Part shown: positions 52,343-61,075 of the stretch, in pieces
Position numbering within the stretch: position 1 is the stretch's first letter
Layout of the letters: the number at the start of each line of letters is the position of its first letter
DNA from: Bacillota bacterium
GTDB taxonomy: Bacteria > Bacillota > Clostridia > Oscillospirales > Oscillospiraceae
Direction: 5' to 3'
NCBI GenBank assembly: GCA_029224785.1
Contig: JAQXVF010000040.1
Location: forward strand, 1-64,000
DNA length: 64,000 nucleotides
Notes under the pieces: generated by a model
Databases searched by the model: none
Told to the model about the DNA's origin: nothing
The model's input: only the letters and a program-made list of their open reading frames with translations
Program-made: the position numbers and the translations under genes

Positions 52343-53224
52343 TCAGAATTTACCATGTCCGCCACCGTGCCGAACGCCTCCGCTGCTGCGGTGCACGGAG
52401 CTTCCGCCTCCAGAGCGTCCGCTGCCGCCGGAGGAACCGGTGGAACGGGGTGTCCGGCTGGTGTGACTGCCCACCAGGATATCCATATGAGAAGTGATGT
52501 TTACATTTCCCTTCAAATAGCTCTGTGCGCCGCGCTGGGGAACGGCGGTATTCATACTCTTTTTCAGTCCTGCAAGGGTAATTCCTCCGGCAGCCGCTCC
52601 GATGCCCAGGGCAATCAGAAAACGGATCAGATAATCCGTCCATGAGGACCGGTCCTCGCCGTAGTGGATCACTTCTTCTGCCGTGCCGCCCTCATAGGAT
52701 CCGGGTCCCACATATTCCGTGGTAAACCCGTCCACCGGGGAGCCGTTTTGGAAGGCCTTCAGATACCCCTCCAGACTGCTCAGATAGATACAGAAGGCAT
52801 CATAGTAGTTCCCGTCGGAGAGCTCTCCGGCCATATCGGAAAACACAGACTCGATCCCGTAATCCGTCAGGGCATAGATGCCGTCACCGCAGGTGCTGAT
52901 GGCCCAATCCCGGTATTCCATGGAGAGCAGAAACAGGATTCCGCTGTGATCCTCTCCGATGCCATAGCCGTTTTCATCGTAGTAATCGTCTGCATATCCT
53001 TCCGGATCCTGTCCGTCCATGCTGTAGACGGTATAGATCACCACATCGATTCCGTATGTCTCCGCCAGTTCCTCCGCCTTCTGCTCCAGGGATTCCTGCT
53101 GGGAATCGGACAGCAGGCCTGCATCATCCACCACCTTGGGCGCAGCAGCAAAAGCTCCGGGTGCCATCACCAGTACCAGAGCCAGGATCAGCAGAATTGC
53201 ACTGACTTTTTTCATCCTCTTCAT
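52343..53224 (-). CDS. TPM-domain (YgcG-like) secreted/membrane protein with Gly/Ser/His-rich tail
   Basis: Signal peptide, KVVDDAGLLSDSQQESLEQKAEELAETYGIDVVIYTV; C-terminal SGGSGRSGGGSSVHRSSGGVRHGGGHGKF. Confidence 0.85.
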   Translation of the reverse strand: MKRMKKVSAILLILALVLVMAPGAFAAAPKVVDDAGLLSDSQQESLEQKAEELAETYGIDVVIYTVYSMDGQDPEGYADDYYDENGYGIGEDHSGILFLLSMEYRDWAISTCGDGIYALTDYGIESVFSDMAGELSDGNYYDAFCIYLSSLEGYLKAFQNGSPVDGFTTEYVGPGSYEGGTAEEVIHYGEDRSSWTDYLIRFLIALGIGAAAGGITLAGLKKSMNTAVPQRGAQSYLKGNVNITSHMDILVGSHTSRTPRSTGSSGGSGRSGGGSSVHRSSGGVRHGGGHGKF

Positions 53225-53228
53225 CTCC

Positions 53229-54323
53229 TCAGAACAGAAGCTGCAGCAGTGTGACCGCCGCCGTGACCGCGCCGCACACTCCCCAGAACCAGGCGGCACA
53301 GCGCTGCCGGGAAACGGGGAAGGAGCCGGTCATCTTGCCGGTCTGTCCATTCATGGCAAAGGTGTAGAGCTTGCCCTCATACCGGGTGGTCAGCAGCCAA
53401 ACCGGGAAGAGGACGTATCTTGCCCTTCCGTGGGTCACGCCGGTCTTTACGGAGGTTCTCGCCACTGCGCCGTAGCCCATGCAGCTATTGCGAAGGTGTG
53501 CATCCATCGTCTCCTCCACCCGCTGACGGATCCGCTCCCGGCCAATCTCCGCCTCCACATCGTATTTGTCCGCAAAATAGCCGGACAGATACGCCGTATC
53601 AAAGGGGATGATCTGGGATGCATCAAAGGGCTCGATGGACTCCATGATGGCATTGTCCAGCTTGCTGGATCCGTCCATGGGAATCCCCTCGAAGTCCGCC
53701 TCTCCGTTCCGCACCAACAGGTACTGATCCGTTTTGGTATAATGATATCGGCTGTCCGACCATGTCATGACCCGGGTTCCGGTATACCGGGCATTTTCCT
53801 TTCCGGTGCAATCATACAGCCAGAACGGTGCATAGATGCCTGTGATCCGTTCGATCCGCTGCTCCTGAGTAAAGAACTTCGGCAGCAGTTTTTTCGTTCC
53901 GCACAGCTTCAGGAACGCCTCCTGGGCTTCCTTTTTGCTTTTTTTGAAAGGGATCAATCCGTCCGGCCGGAGGCCTCCGGAGAGCCGCTGGGGCAGCACA
54001 GCCGGGTTTTCACAGAAGGGACAGAAGGTTGCCGTGGTCTGTGCATCCGTCAAAAGCTCACCGCTGCAGGCCGGGCAGACAAACACCTGTACGGCATTCT
54101 TCTCCTCGCTGTCCCATTCGGCAACGGTTCCGTCCTCCCAGACAAAGGCATCCTCGCTGCCTTCCAGGATGGAGTCATTGTATGCCTGTACATCCGCCAC
54201 GTCGAAGCTGCTGCCGCAATACTCGCAGGTCATTTTCTGGTTCTCGCTGCCGAACACCATAGGTGCATCGCAGTTCGGGCATTTGTATTCCAGGATTTTT
54301 GCTTTCTCTTCCACGGTTACCAC
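53229..54323 (-). CDS. Zinc-ribbon (TFIIB-like) membrane protein
   Basis: KCPNCDAPMVFGSENQKMTCEYCGSSF, CPACSGELLTDAQTTATFCPFCENPAVLPQRLSGGLRPDGLIPF. Confidence 0.82.
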   Translation of the reverse strand: MVTVEEKAKILEYKCPNCDAPMVFGSENQKMTCEYCGSSFDVADVQAYNDSILEGSEDAFVWEDGTVAEWDSEEKNAVQVFVCPACSGELLTDAQTTATFCPFCENPAVLPQRLSGGLRPDGLIPFKKSKKEAQEAFLKLCGTKKLLPKFFTQEQRIERITGIYAPFWLYDCTGKENARYTGTRVMTWSDSRYHYTKTDQYLLVRNGEADFEGIPMDGSSKLDNAIMESIEPFDASQIIPFDTAYLSGYFADKYDVEAEIGRERIRQRVEETMDAHLRNSCMGYGAVARTSVKTGVTHGRARYVLFPVWLLTTRYEGKLYTFAMNGQTGKMTGSFPVSRQRCAAWFWGVCGAVTAAVTLLQLLF

Positions 54324-54422
54324 CTCTTTCTATGTAATTCTACCACGGGAGCCTGGAAAAATCAATCCGCCGCAGGACAGAATAGCGGAAACCGTGTCAA
54401 AACGACACGGTTTCCCAGAGGA

Positions 54423-55019
54423 TTACAGATCGAAAGCCGGATTCATGAAATATACATTCTTTTGATTCAGCTTTTCCCGAAGAAGCTCCAGCGCTTCGCC
54501 GAATCTCTGGAAATGAACGATCTCCCGCTCCCGCAGGAACTTGATTACGTCGTTCACATCCGGGTCATCGCTGATCCGAAGGATGTTGTCGTAGGTCACC
54601 CTTGCCTTCTGCTCTGCTGCCAGGTCCTCCGTCAGGTCTGCAATGGGATCTCCCTTTACTGCTATGGTGGCGGCGCTCCATGGGGTTCCGGCGGCGGAAT
54701 TGGGATAAACGCCGGCGGTGTGGTCCACAAAGTAGGGGGCAAAGGCCGGATCTTTATACTGTTCATCCTTCATATTCCGGGTTAACTGGTGAACAATGGC
54801 GCCGATCATTTCCAGATGTCCCAGCTCCTCAGTACCGATATCGGTCAGGACCCCCTTCAGCTCGTCAAAGGGCATACTGAACCGCTGAGAAAGGTAGCGC
54901 AGGGAGGCTCCCAGCTCACCGTCGGGGCCACCGTACTGGCTGATGATGATCCGGGCAAGGCGGGGATTGGGACGGTCGATCTTGACAGGATACTGCAGCA
55001 TTTTTTCATATTGAAACAT
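54423..55019 (-). CDS. cotJC: Spore coat protein CotJC (Mn-catalase family)
   Basis: QYEKMLQYPVKIDRPNPRLARIIISQYGGPDGELGASLRYLSQRF, IGTEELGHLEMIGAIVHQL. Confidence 0.94.
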   Translation of the reverse strand: MFQYEKMLQYPVKIDRPNPRLARIIISQYGGPDGELGASLRYLSQRFSMPFDELKGVLTDIGTEELGHLEMIGAIVHQLTRNMKDEQYKDPAFAPYFVDHTAGVYPNSAAGTPWSAATIAVKGDPIADLTEDLAAEQKARVTYDNILRISDDPDVNDVIKFLREREIVHFQRFGEALELLREKLNQKNVYFMNPAFDL

Positions 55020-55021
55020 GA

Positions 55022-55468
55022 TTACACCCCCCGATTTGCCGCATATTCCCAAGGCCACGGGTCACAGATCCAGGTAAATCGGTCGGATTCCTCCGGCGTG
55101 GCATGGTCTATGGGTCCGTGGCACTTCACATACTCCTCCCGGGCATCGTGGAATTCCCTCTGCATTTTCCGGTATGCATCCAGAGCTTTTCGATCCTCCC
55201 GGTGGGTATTCAGATACAGCCCAAGCTCCGTCAGCGCAAACCGAAGCTGCTGGAGCTGAACCATAGGGGACTGCCTTTTTTCGCAGCGGTTGACCATCCC
55301 CATGAAAGGAAGATCCAGCCCCGGGTACAGTGTACCCCGGATCAGGGCTTTTCCCTGTGAATACGTCGGAGGATCCTCCAGTTGAAAGGGAACATAGGGG
55401 TTCGCCAGGGGAGCGGGACATGGCAGCCGCCCCATATTCGGCGATTTTTCGTGGTTTCCTGAATTCAA
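55022..55468 (-). CDS. CotJA-CotJB fusion (single 148-aa ORF)
   Basis: N-terminal CotJA-like PLANPYVPFQLEDPPTYSQGKALIRGTLYPGLDLPFMGMVN; C-terminal CotJB-like LRFALTELGLYLNTHREDRKALDAYRKMQREFHDAREEYVKCHGPIDH...WICDPWPWEY. Confidence 0.82.
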   Translation of the reverse strand: MNSGNHEKSPNMGRLPCPAPLANPYVPFQLEDPPTYSQGKALIRGTLYPGLDLPFMGMVNRCEKRQSPMVQLQQLRFALTELGLYLNTHREDRKALDAYRKMQREFHDAREEYVKCHGPIDHATPEESDRFTWICDPWPWEYAANRGV

Positions 55469-55514
55469 GTTTCATTCCTCCCGTCATTTCTGTTTGGAAC
55501 AGTCGTTCCGGGTA

Positions 55515-55522
55515 ATTCTATG
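55515..55522 (-). promoter_or_regulatory. SigE-type -10 element of cotJ operon
   Basis: CATAGAAT on the minus strand upstream of cotJA/B. Confidence 0.55.
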
Positions 55523-55540
55523 CCGGAACCTGACAGAAAG

Positions 55541-55569
55541 TTCAAACAGAACTCCCGGGCGCATAGAAT
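55541..55569 (+). promoter_or_regulatory. SigE-type promoter of cwlD
   Basis: TTCAAA - 15 bp - CATAGAAT. Confidence 0.6.
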
Positions 55570-55586
55570 GCACAGAGGTGTTGCCT

Positions 55587-56300
55587 ATGAAAAAAGCCGG
55601 GACCATATTTCTTCTGTGCATACTGTATCTCGGAACTGCGTTTGTGTTTTTCCTCCTCTGCGCAGCGGGGAACCGGGTTGTGACAGTGGTTTCCGATCAG
55701 ATCGAGGATTCCCGGCGAATCTGCATCATTCTGGATGCCGGACACGGCGGTGAGGACGGAGGTGCCATTTCCTGTACCGGAAAACCGGAAAGCAGCTACA
55801 ACCTGCAGATCGCCCTGAGACTGGAATGCGTGCTCAATCTCATGGGATTGAAAACGGAAATGATCCGCCGGACGGATACCTCCGTATACACGGAGGGCGC
55901 AACCATCGCATCCAAAAAAGTGTCCGATCTGAAAGCCCGGGTGAAAACGGTCAATCAGACGCCCGACGGACTGCTTGTCAGCATCCACCAGAACACCTTT
56001 CCCGACCGTCGCTGCAGCGGCGCGCAGGTGTTCTATGCCTCGGATGAAGGCAGCAAGGCTCTTGCAAAGGACCTGCAGGATGCCATTTGCCGAATCCTCA
56101 ATCCCGACAGTCACCGGAAGGCCAAACAATCCTCCGGCGTTTACCTGATGGACCGGATCACCTGTCCGGGAATCCTGGTAGAATGCGGTTTTCTGTCCAA
56201 TCCGGAAGAGGAGGCCCTGCTGGCAAGTCCCGCCTATCAAAAGAAAATCAGCGGTGTCATTGCTGCCGCTGTCAGCACATATTGTGCAAAGAAGGATTGA
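55587..56300 (+). CDS. cwlD: N-acetylmuramoyl-L-alanine amidase (CwlD-like)
   Basis: IILDAGHGGEDGGA, LLVSIHQNTFPDRRCSGAQVFY, PGILVECGFLSNPEEEALL. Confidence 0.92.
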   Translation: MKKAGTIFLLCILYLGTAFVFFLLCAAGNRVVTVVSDQIEDSRRICIILDAGHGGEDGGAISCTGKPESSYNLQIALRLECVLNLMGLKTEMIRRTDTSVYTEGATIASKKVSDLKARVKTVNQTPDGLLVSIHQNTFPDRRCSGAQVFYASDEGSKALAKDLQDAICRILNPDSHRKAKQSSGVYLMDRITCPGILVECGFLSNPEEEALLASPAYQKKISGVIAAAVSTYCAKKD

Positions 56301-56351
56301 CCCGGGCAGCGATTCTTTGGTATAATAGCAAAAAAACAAAGGAGCAGGGAA

Positions 56352-57713
56352 ATGGCAAAAGCAAAAATGGTGTATTTCTGCACGCAATGCGGAAACGAAA
56401 CGCCCAAGTGGCAGGGCCGCTGTCCTGCCTGCGGCGCGTGGAATTCCATGGAAGAACATATTGAAAAGCCCAGTGCGCCGGGCCGGAGTACCTCTTCACC
56501 TGTGGGTCTCAGCCGGCAGCCCAAAAGCCTTCGGGAAATCGGAACGGATCAGGAGATCCGCTTCACCACCGGAATGGCAGAGCTGGACCGGGTGCTGGGA
56601 GGCGGCGCTGTGGAGGGGTCCCTGGTGCTGGTGGGAGGCGCCCCGGGCATCGGCAAATCCACCCTGCTGCTGCAGATCTGCTCCTGCCTGTGCCGGGAGA
56701 GGAAGGTGCTGTACGTTTCCGGCGAGGAAAGCGAACGCCAGATCAAGCTCCGGGCTCAGCGGCTTCAGGTGACTACGGACGGCCTTCTGATCCTGTCCGA
56801 AACCCGGCTGTCGGACATTCTGGAATCGGTGGAGCAGTCCGCGCCGGATATTCTGATCGTGGACTCCATCCAAACTCTGTACAATGAAAACAATGAGTCC
56901 TCTCCGGGAAGCGTTTCCCAGGTGAAGGATTGCACCATGGCCCTGATGCACCTGTCCAAAAGTCGGGGAATTACGGTATTCGTTGTGGGGCACATCAACA
57001 AGGACGGTGCCATCGCCGGCCCGAAAGTCCTGGAGCACATGGTGGACTGCGTTTTGTATTTCGAAGGAGATCCCAACTCCACCTACCGGCTTCTGCGGGC
57101 CGCAAAGAACCGGTTTGGCTCCACCAACGAGATCGGCGTCTTTGAAATGGCCGATGCCGGCCTGGAGGAGGTGCCCAACCCCTCCCAGATGCTTCTGGAA
57201 GGACGGCCGGAAAATGCCTGCGGCACCTGTGTTGCCTGTGTGATGGAGGGGACCCGTCCGGTTCTGGCGGAAGTGCAGGCGTTGGTCGCCAAGACCACCT
57301 TCAATGTGCCCAGACGCGCCGCAGACGGCTTTGATTTCAACCGGGCCGTTCTTCTCCTTGCGGTTGCGGAAAAGCGGGCAGGGATGAAGCTGAGCCTTTT
57401 CGACGCTTACATCAACGTCATTGGCGGTCTGCGGCTGGACGAGCCGGGGGCGGACCTGCCGGTGATCCTTGCCGTGGCGTCCTCCTATCGGGACACCGCC
57501 ATCGACAGTCATCTTGCCGCCATCGGGGAAGTGGGTTTGACCGGAGAGATCCGCGCTGTCTCCCACATGAACCAGCGGCTGGGAGAGGTGGTCCGCCTTG
57601 GCTTCCACAAAGTCATCATTCCCCGGGTCGGAACAGAGAAGCTGGTAATCCCCCAGGGATTGGAGGTCTTTCGGGTAAGAAACATCCGGGAAGCCATCGA
57701 GACGGTGCTGTAA
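56352..57713 (+). CDS. radA: DNA repair protein RadA
   Basis: FCTQCGNETPKWQGRCPACGAWN zinc finger; GGAPGIGKSTLLLQI; KNRFGSTNEIGVFEM. Confidence 0.96.
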   Translation: MAKAKMVYFCTQCGNETPKWQGRCPACGAWNSMEEHIEKPSAPGRSTSSPVGLSRQPKSLREIGTDQEIRFTTGMAELDRVLGGGAVEGSLVLVGGAPGIGKSTLLLQICSCLCRERKVLYVSGEESERQIKLRAQRLQVTTDGLLILSETRLSDILESVEQSAPDILIVDSIQTLYNENNESSPGSVSQVKDCTMALMHLSKSRGITVFVVGHINKDGAIAGPKVLEHMVDCVLYFEGDPNSTYRLLRAAKNRFGSTNEIGVFEMADAGLEEVPNPSQMLLEGRPENACGTCVACVMEGTRPVLAEVQALVAKTTFNVPRRAADGFDFNRAVLLLAVAEKRAGMKLSLFDAYINVIGGLRLDEPGADLPVILAVASSYRDTAIDSHLAAIGEVGLTGEIRAVSHMNQRLGEVVRLGFHKVIIPRVGTEKLVIPQGLEVFRVRNIREAIETVL

Positions 57714-57743
57714 AGCAGAAATACTGCACGATAGAATAGAGAA

Positions 57744-57772
57744 GGGAGGACGTATTGTCCTCCCTTATGTAC
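57744..57772. terminator. Hairpin terminator between radA and xer gene
   Basis: AGGGAGGACgtattGTCCTCCCTtat. Confidence 0.65.
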
Positions 57773-57789
57773 TCCACTTGGTGAGTGTT

Positions 57790-58785
57790 CTATTCATAGT
57801 CCAACTTGGACAGGGGATTGGCCTCTGCGGCGATTTTCAACTCCGTACTCTCGATATGGGTATAGATCTGGGTGGTATTCAGGTTCTCGTGACCCAGCAC
57901 CTCCTGAACGGTTTTCACATCCACACCTCCGGACAGCATCATGGTGGCAGCTGTGTGCCGCAGCTTATGGGCGGAAAACTGGGAAGCATCCAGGCCGGCC
58001 GCCGTCAGATATTTCTTCACAAGCCGGTGTACCGCCGTCACACTGATCCGGTTATTGTCCCGGGAGATGAACAGCGCCCGGTTGTCCGGAATCACCTTTT
58101 TCCGGCGTTCCGGAAGATATTCGTCCAGCGCTTTACGGCAGGAGGAGCCGAAATAGACCACCCGTTCCTTATTGCCCTTGCCGACGACGCGGATCCTGTC
58201 CTCGTATACATCGGTAATGTTCAGTCCCACCAGCTCACTGCGGCGGATCCCGCAGTTTAAAAACAGCAGCAGGATCGCCTTGTCCCGCTTGGCATTGGGG
58301 CCGGAAACCGCCTTCAGCAGCGCCGCAGACTGCTCCATGGTCAAGTACCGGGGCAGACTTTTGCGAAGTTTGGGATACTCCAGGTCAGCCACAGGGTTTT
58401 CCTGCAATTGCTTGGTTCTTACGGTAAGGTATTTATAAAAGGACTTGATGGCCGACAGCTTCCGCGCCCTGGCAGTAGGGGAGATGCCGTAGCTGGGGGA
58501 AGGGGAGTCCGGGTTGGGTGTCCGGTCACTGGCAAGATACGACAGGAAATCAAAGATATCCGATGTGGTGATGGATCGGATAAATTCGATATCCACATCC
58601 CGGATGTCGATTTCATCCAGGCGGGTGTGGACCGGCATATCATGGCGCATCAGCTTAACAAAACGCAGAAACATCCGCAAGTCCAGATAGTATTCGGAGA
58701 TCGTTTTCTGAGACTGGCCTTTGATGGTCTCGTGATAGGCCAGGAAATCCCGTAATACGATGGGACAATCTGTAAACCGCTGCAT
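57790..58785 (-). CDS. XerC/XerD-type tyrosine recombinase
   Basis: RDKAILLLFLNCGIRRSELVGLNITDV, SAHKLRHTAATMMLSGGVDVKTVQEVLGHENLNTTQIYTHI. Confidence 0.93.
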   Translation of the reverse strand: MQRFTDCPIVLRDFLAYHETIKGQSQKTISEYYLDLRMFLRFVKLMRHDMPVHTRLDEIDIRDVDIEFIRSITTSDIFDFLSYLASDRTPNPDSPSPSYGISPTARARKLSAIKSFYKYLTVRTKQLQENPVADLEYPKLRKSLPRYLTMEQSAALLKAVSGPNAKRDKAILLLFLNCGIRRSELVGLNITDVYEDRIRVVGKGNKERVVYFGSSCRKALDEYLPERRKKVIPDNRALFISRDNNRISVTAVHRLVKKYLTAAGLDASQFSAHKLRHTAATMMLSGGVDVKTVQEVLGHENLNTTQIYTHIESTELKIAAEANPLSKLDYE

Positions 58786-59282
58786 AATGGAACCTCCTAA
58801 AGAATGATAAAATATACAAAACTAATGTGAAAATATGTGCAAAATGACGAATCTGCATGATTGGGCATTTTATAAGGATTTAACTCCAATCCGGATTCCG
58901 TTTTATCTTCCATCAGAACGTGCGCAATGTTGTTTTACCGATGATCGTGCAGAGGTCGATTCCGAAAGCAAGTTACGCCTTGTCCATAATCTGACAAAAC
59001 AACCGGAAAGAGAATGTTGACGAAGTGATCCAGCAAGGCGTTGGATTCATCGAAGCGAGGCGAATACGCTTCCAAATGATTCCAAAAATCATATGGTTCA
59101 TACACACACTGGCAAAGATTCTGGTTCTGAAATGCGCATTCCACACGCAGCCAGAATACGTTGGAAAAGGACAGATTTGTTGAAACCCACGTCGGCAGAA
59201 TGTTTCATTCGCTATTGTATCGAACCGAAAACCATCAAACGAACTATGCTGCGGAATAATCCATCTTTGCTTTCATACTCAT

Positions 59283-59311
59283 ATTGTAGCATATATCTCC
59301 TTCTAACGCAA
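59283..59311 (-). promoter_or_regulatory. Promoter (minus strand) overlapping an inverted repeat
   Basis: TTGCGT - 17 bp - TACAAT reading leftward; the -35 lies inside the 59305-59334 palindrome. Confidence 0.55.
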
Positions 59312-59334
59312 CAAAATTTTTATTTTGTTGCGTT
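59305..59334. repeat. Perfect 13-bp inverted repeat (AACGCAACAAAAT-TTTT-ATTTTGTTGCGTT)
   Basis: Direct reading of the sequence. Confidence 0.95.
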
Positions 59335-59767
59335 CGGTTTCTGTACGGCTCCGGCTCTGCAAGGCCATGGTTTCCGGATATCTTCGTATGTCCCTCCGGA
59401 GCCTCCGGAAGCTCCTTCCCTCCAAAGGCGGGAGGTTTCTTCGTCCCGGCGGCAGATCTGATGTCGGCTGGAAACAGCAAACCGGGGTTCCCTTGTGGGT
59501 TCCCCGGTTTTTCGGTTACCAACCGGTGGTTTCCGAAATCAAAAAATGGCTCTGTTCTCTTGAACAGGGCCATTTCATGTTTTCGGAAGAAGTCATTTCC
59601 CATCCGTTGGGCATTCTTTTTTCATTCCATTGGAGAACTCCTTCGAAGCATACCGCATGTCAGGCTCTGAGCGCCTCTCTGATGCCGTGAATCCAAATCC
59701 CATCGCTCTTCTCTTTTGAAGTCCTTCTTCGCGGCTCTGAGCGCGTTATATAGCACCAGAATACCCT

Positions 59768-60514
59768 TTACTTCCCGCAATAGATTCGAATTGCCTCTGC
59801 CATAAACCTGGCAGTTCCGATACCGTGCACATCGATGTTGTCCGTGAACCTCTGATCGGAAACGTACATCTCCCCCAGACCTGCAAGGATCTCGTCCGTA
59901 CAGGTATAGTAATGGTCTGTGATATACTGTTTCCATTTGCCCACAAGCGCCTGTGCTGCCTCCTCCGACGGCTTTCCTCCATCGCGGTCACACCGGGCAA
60001 AGGCTTCCATCAGAGCATTCATTCCGGCGTCCGCTTCTCTCCGATTCTCTTTCGACATGGATGCCATCTTTTCCCGGCTTTCCCGATAGGCATCCGTATG
60101 CCCCCACCGCTGCCTTGCCTCCTCCGCATATTGCTTCCGGGCAGTTTCATACGGTTCATTGTCAAATGCTTTCATATCCATCATAGGATCTCCTTTCTCC
60201 TCGGCCTCCAGAGCAGCGATCAGCCGTTCCAATCGCTCTTTTTTCAGAATCAGCAGCCTCTTCTGCTCTATGAGTGCCTTTTGCTTGTCATAGTTTGGAG
60301 AAGAAAGAATCTCAAGAATGCTTTTCAGTGGAAAATCCAGCTCGCGGAAAAACAGGATCTCCTGCATGCGTTCCAGAGAACTCTCGTCATAAAACCGATA
60401 GCCGGTCTGCCTGTCCACACGGCACGGCTCCAGCAGCCCGATTTCATCGTAATAATGCAGTGTGCGCACACTGACACCCGCCAGCCTGGAAAACTCCTTG
60501 ATCTGCATGTTCAT
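59768..60514 (-). CDS. MerR family regulator with TipAS-type antibiotic-recognition domain
   Basis: MQIKEFSRLAGVSVRTLHYYDEIGLLEPCRVDRQTGYRFY; C-terminal GKWKQYITDHYYTCTDEILAGLGEMYVSDQRFTDNID. Confidence 0.93.
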   Translation of the reverse strand: MNMQIKEFSRLAGVSVRTLHYYDEIGLLEPCRVDRQTGYRFYDESSLERMQEILFFRELDFPLKSILEILSSPNYDKQKALIEQKRLLILKKERLERLIAALEAEEKGDPMMDMKAFDNEPYETARKQYAEEARQRWGHTDAYRESREKMASMSKENRREADAGMNALMEAFARCDRDGGKPSEEAAQALVGKWKQYITDHYYTCTDEILAGLGEMYVSDQRFTDNIDVHGIGTARFMAEAIRIYCGK

Positions 60515-60538
60515 TGGGATTCCCCCTCTCTGCCTGTG

Positions 60539-60569
60539 AGTATACGCTATGACGCAGCGTCAGAGTCAA
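60539..60569 (-). promoter_or_regulatory. MerR-type promoter with 19-bp spacer and central palindrome
   Basis: Minus strand TTGACT - ctgacgctgcgtcatagcg (19 bp) - TATACT; the spacer contains the perfect dyad TGACGC-T-GCGTCA. Confidence 0.82.
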
Positions 60570-60590
60570 GCGTTTTTTGATACTATGGTT

Positions 60591-60830
60591 TTATTTTTTC
60601 TTAGGATTCTTCGGTGGTTCGTGGGGCAGATCATCCGGAAGGCCCAGGAAATAATCCGCACTGATATGATAGTACAGACAGAGCTGGCGAAGCCGCTCAG
60701 CAGGCAGCGGGATCTTCCCACTTTCGTATTTTGCGTAATAAGACTGGCCGGTCTGAAGGTATTCCGCAATCTCCGACTGCGTCTTATGCTTCTCCTGCCG
60801 TAATTTCTTCAATTTTTCGTGCAATTCCAT
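60591..60830 (-). CDS. XRE family transcriptional regulator (79 aa)
   Basis: LHEKLKKLRQEKHKTQSEIAEYLQTGQSYYAKYESGKIPLPAERLRQLCLYYHISADYFLGL. Confidence 0.93.
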   Translation of the reverse strand: MELHEKLKKLRQEKHKTQSEIAEYLQTGQSYYAKYESGKIPLPAERLRQLCLYYHISADYFLGLPDDLPHEPPKNPKKK

Positions 60831-60865
60831 TGGACGTGCCCCCTCTTTCCGGCGGATTTTGAATA

Positions 60866-60952
60866 TTATATCATATATGATATAAATACGCAAGTATTAT
60901 TCCACATATGGCATATTCCATATTTTATGCCATATATGACATACTGCATTTT
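60866..60952. promoter_or_regulatory. AT-rich palindromes between xre and pfkA (candidate operators)
   Basis: ATATCATATATGATAT and ATATGGCAT-N12-ATGCCATAT. Confidence 0.5.
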
Positions 60953-60999
60953 GAAGAATTACCTTTACTTTTTGGGCTTATCCCGCTAAAATATTGTTG

Positions 61000-61058
61000 T
61001 CGGAAATTATCCGAAATCGAATCGGAAAAGGTCCGGAATTGTATCGGAATGTTTCCGA
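61000..61058 (+). repeat. Helically phased CGGAA repeats upstream of pfkA
   Basis: TCGGAA/TCCGAA/TCCGGAA copies at about 61000, 61010, 61022, 61033 and 61044, plus inverted TTTCCGA at about 61052. Confidence 0.6.
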
Positions 61059-61075
61059 GTTTGGAGGGAATACAT

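Noticed and set aside
52400-52470. Possible microsatellite/CRISPR-like repeat
   Set aside because: It is the coding sequence of the Gly/Ser-rich tail of the TPM-domain protein; no spacer-repeat structure.
58935-59603. Short minus-strand ORFs between the xer gene and the TipAL regulator
   Set aside because: Frames are interrupted and show no convincing domain. Treated as decayed or intergenic sequence, not called as genes.
60908-61075. N-terminal extension of pfkA (MAYSIFYAIYDILHF...)
   Set aside because: Conserved PFK start is MSVKRIGVLTSGGDAPG after a ggaggg RBS. The upstream in-frame stretch is low-GC regulatory DNA.
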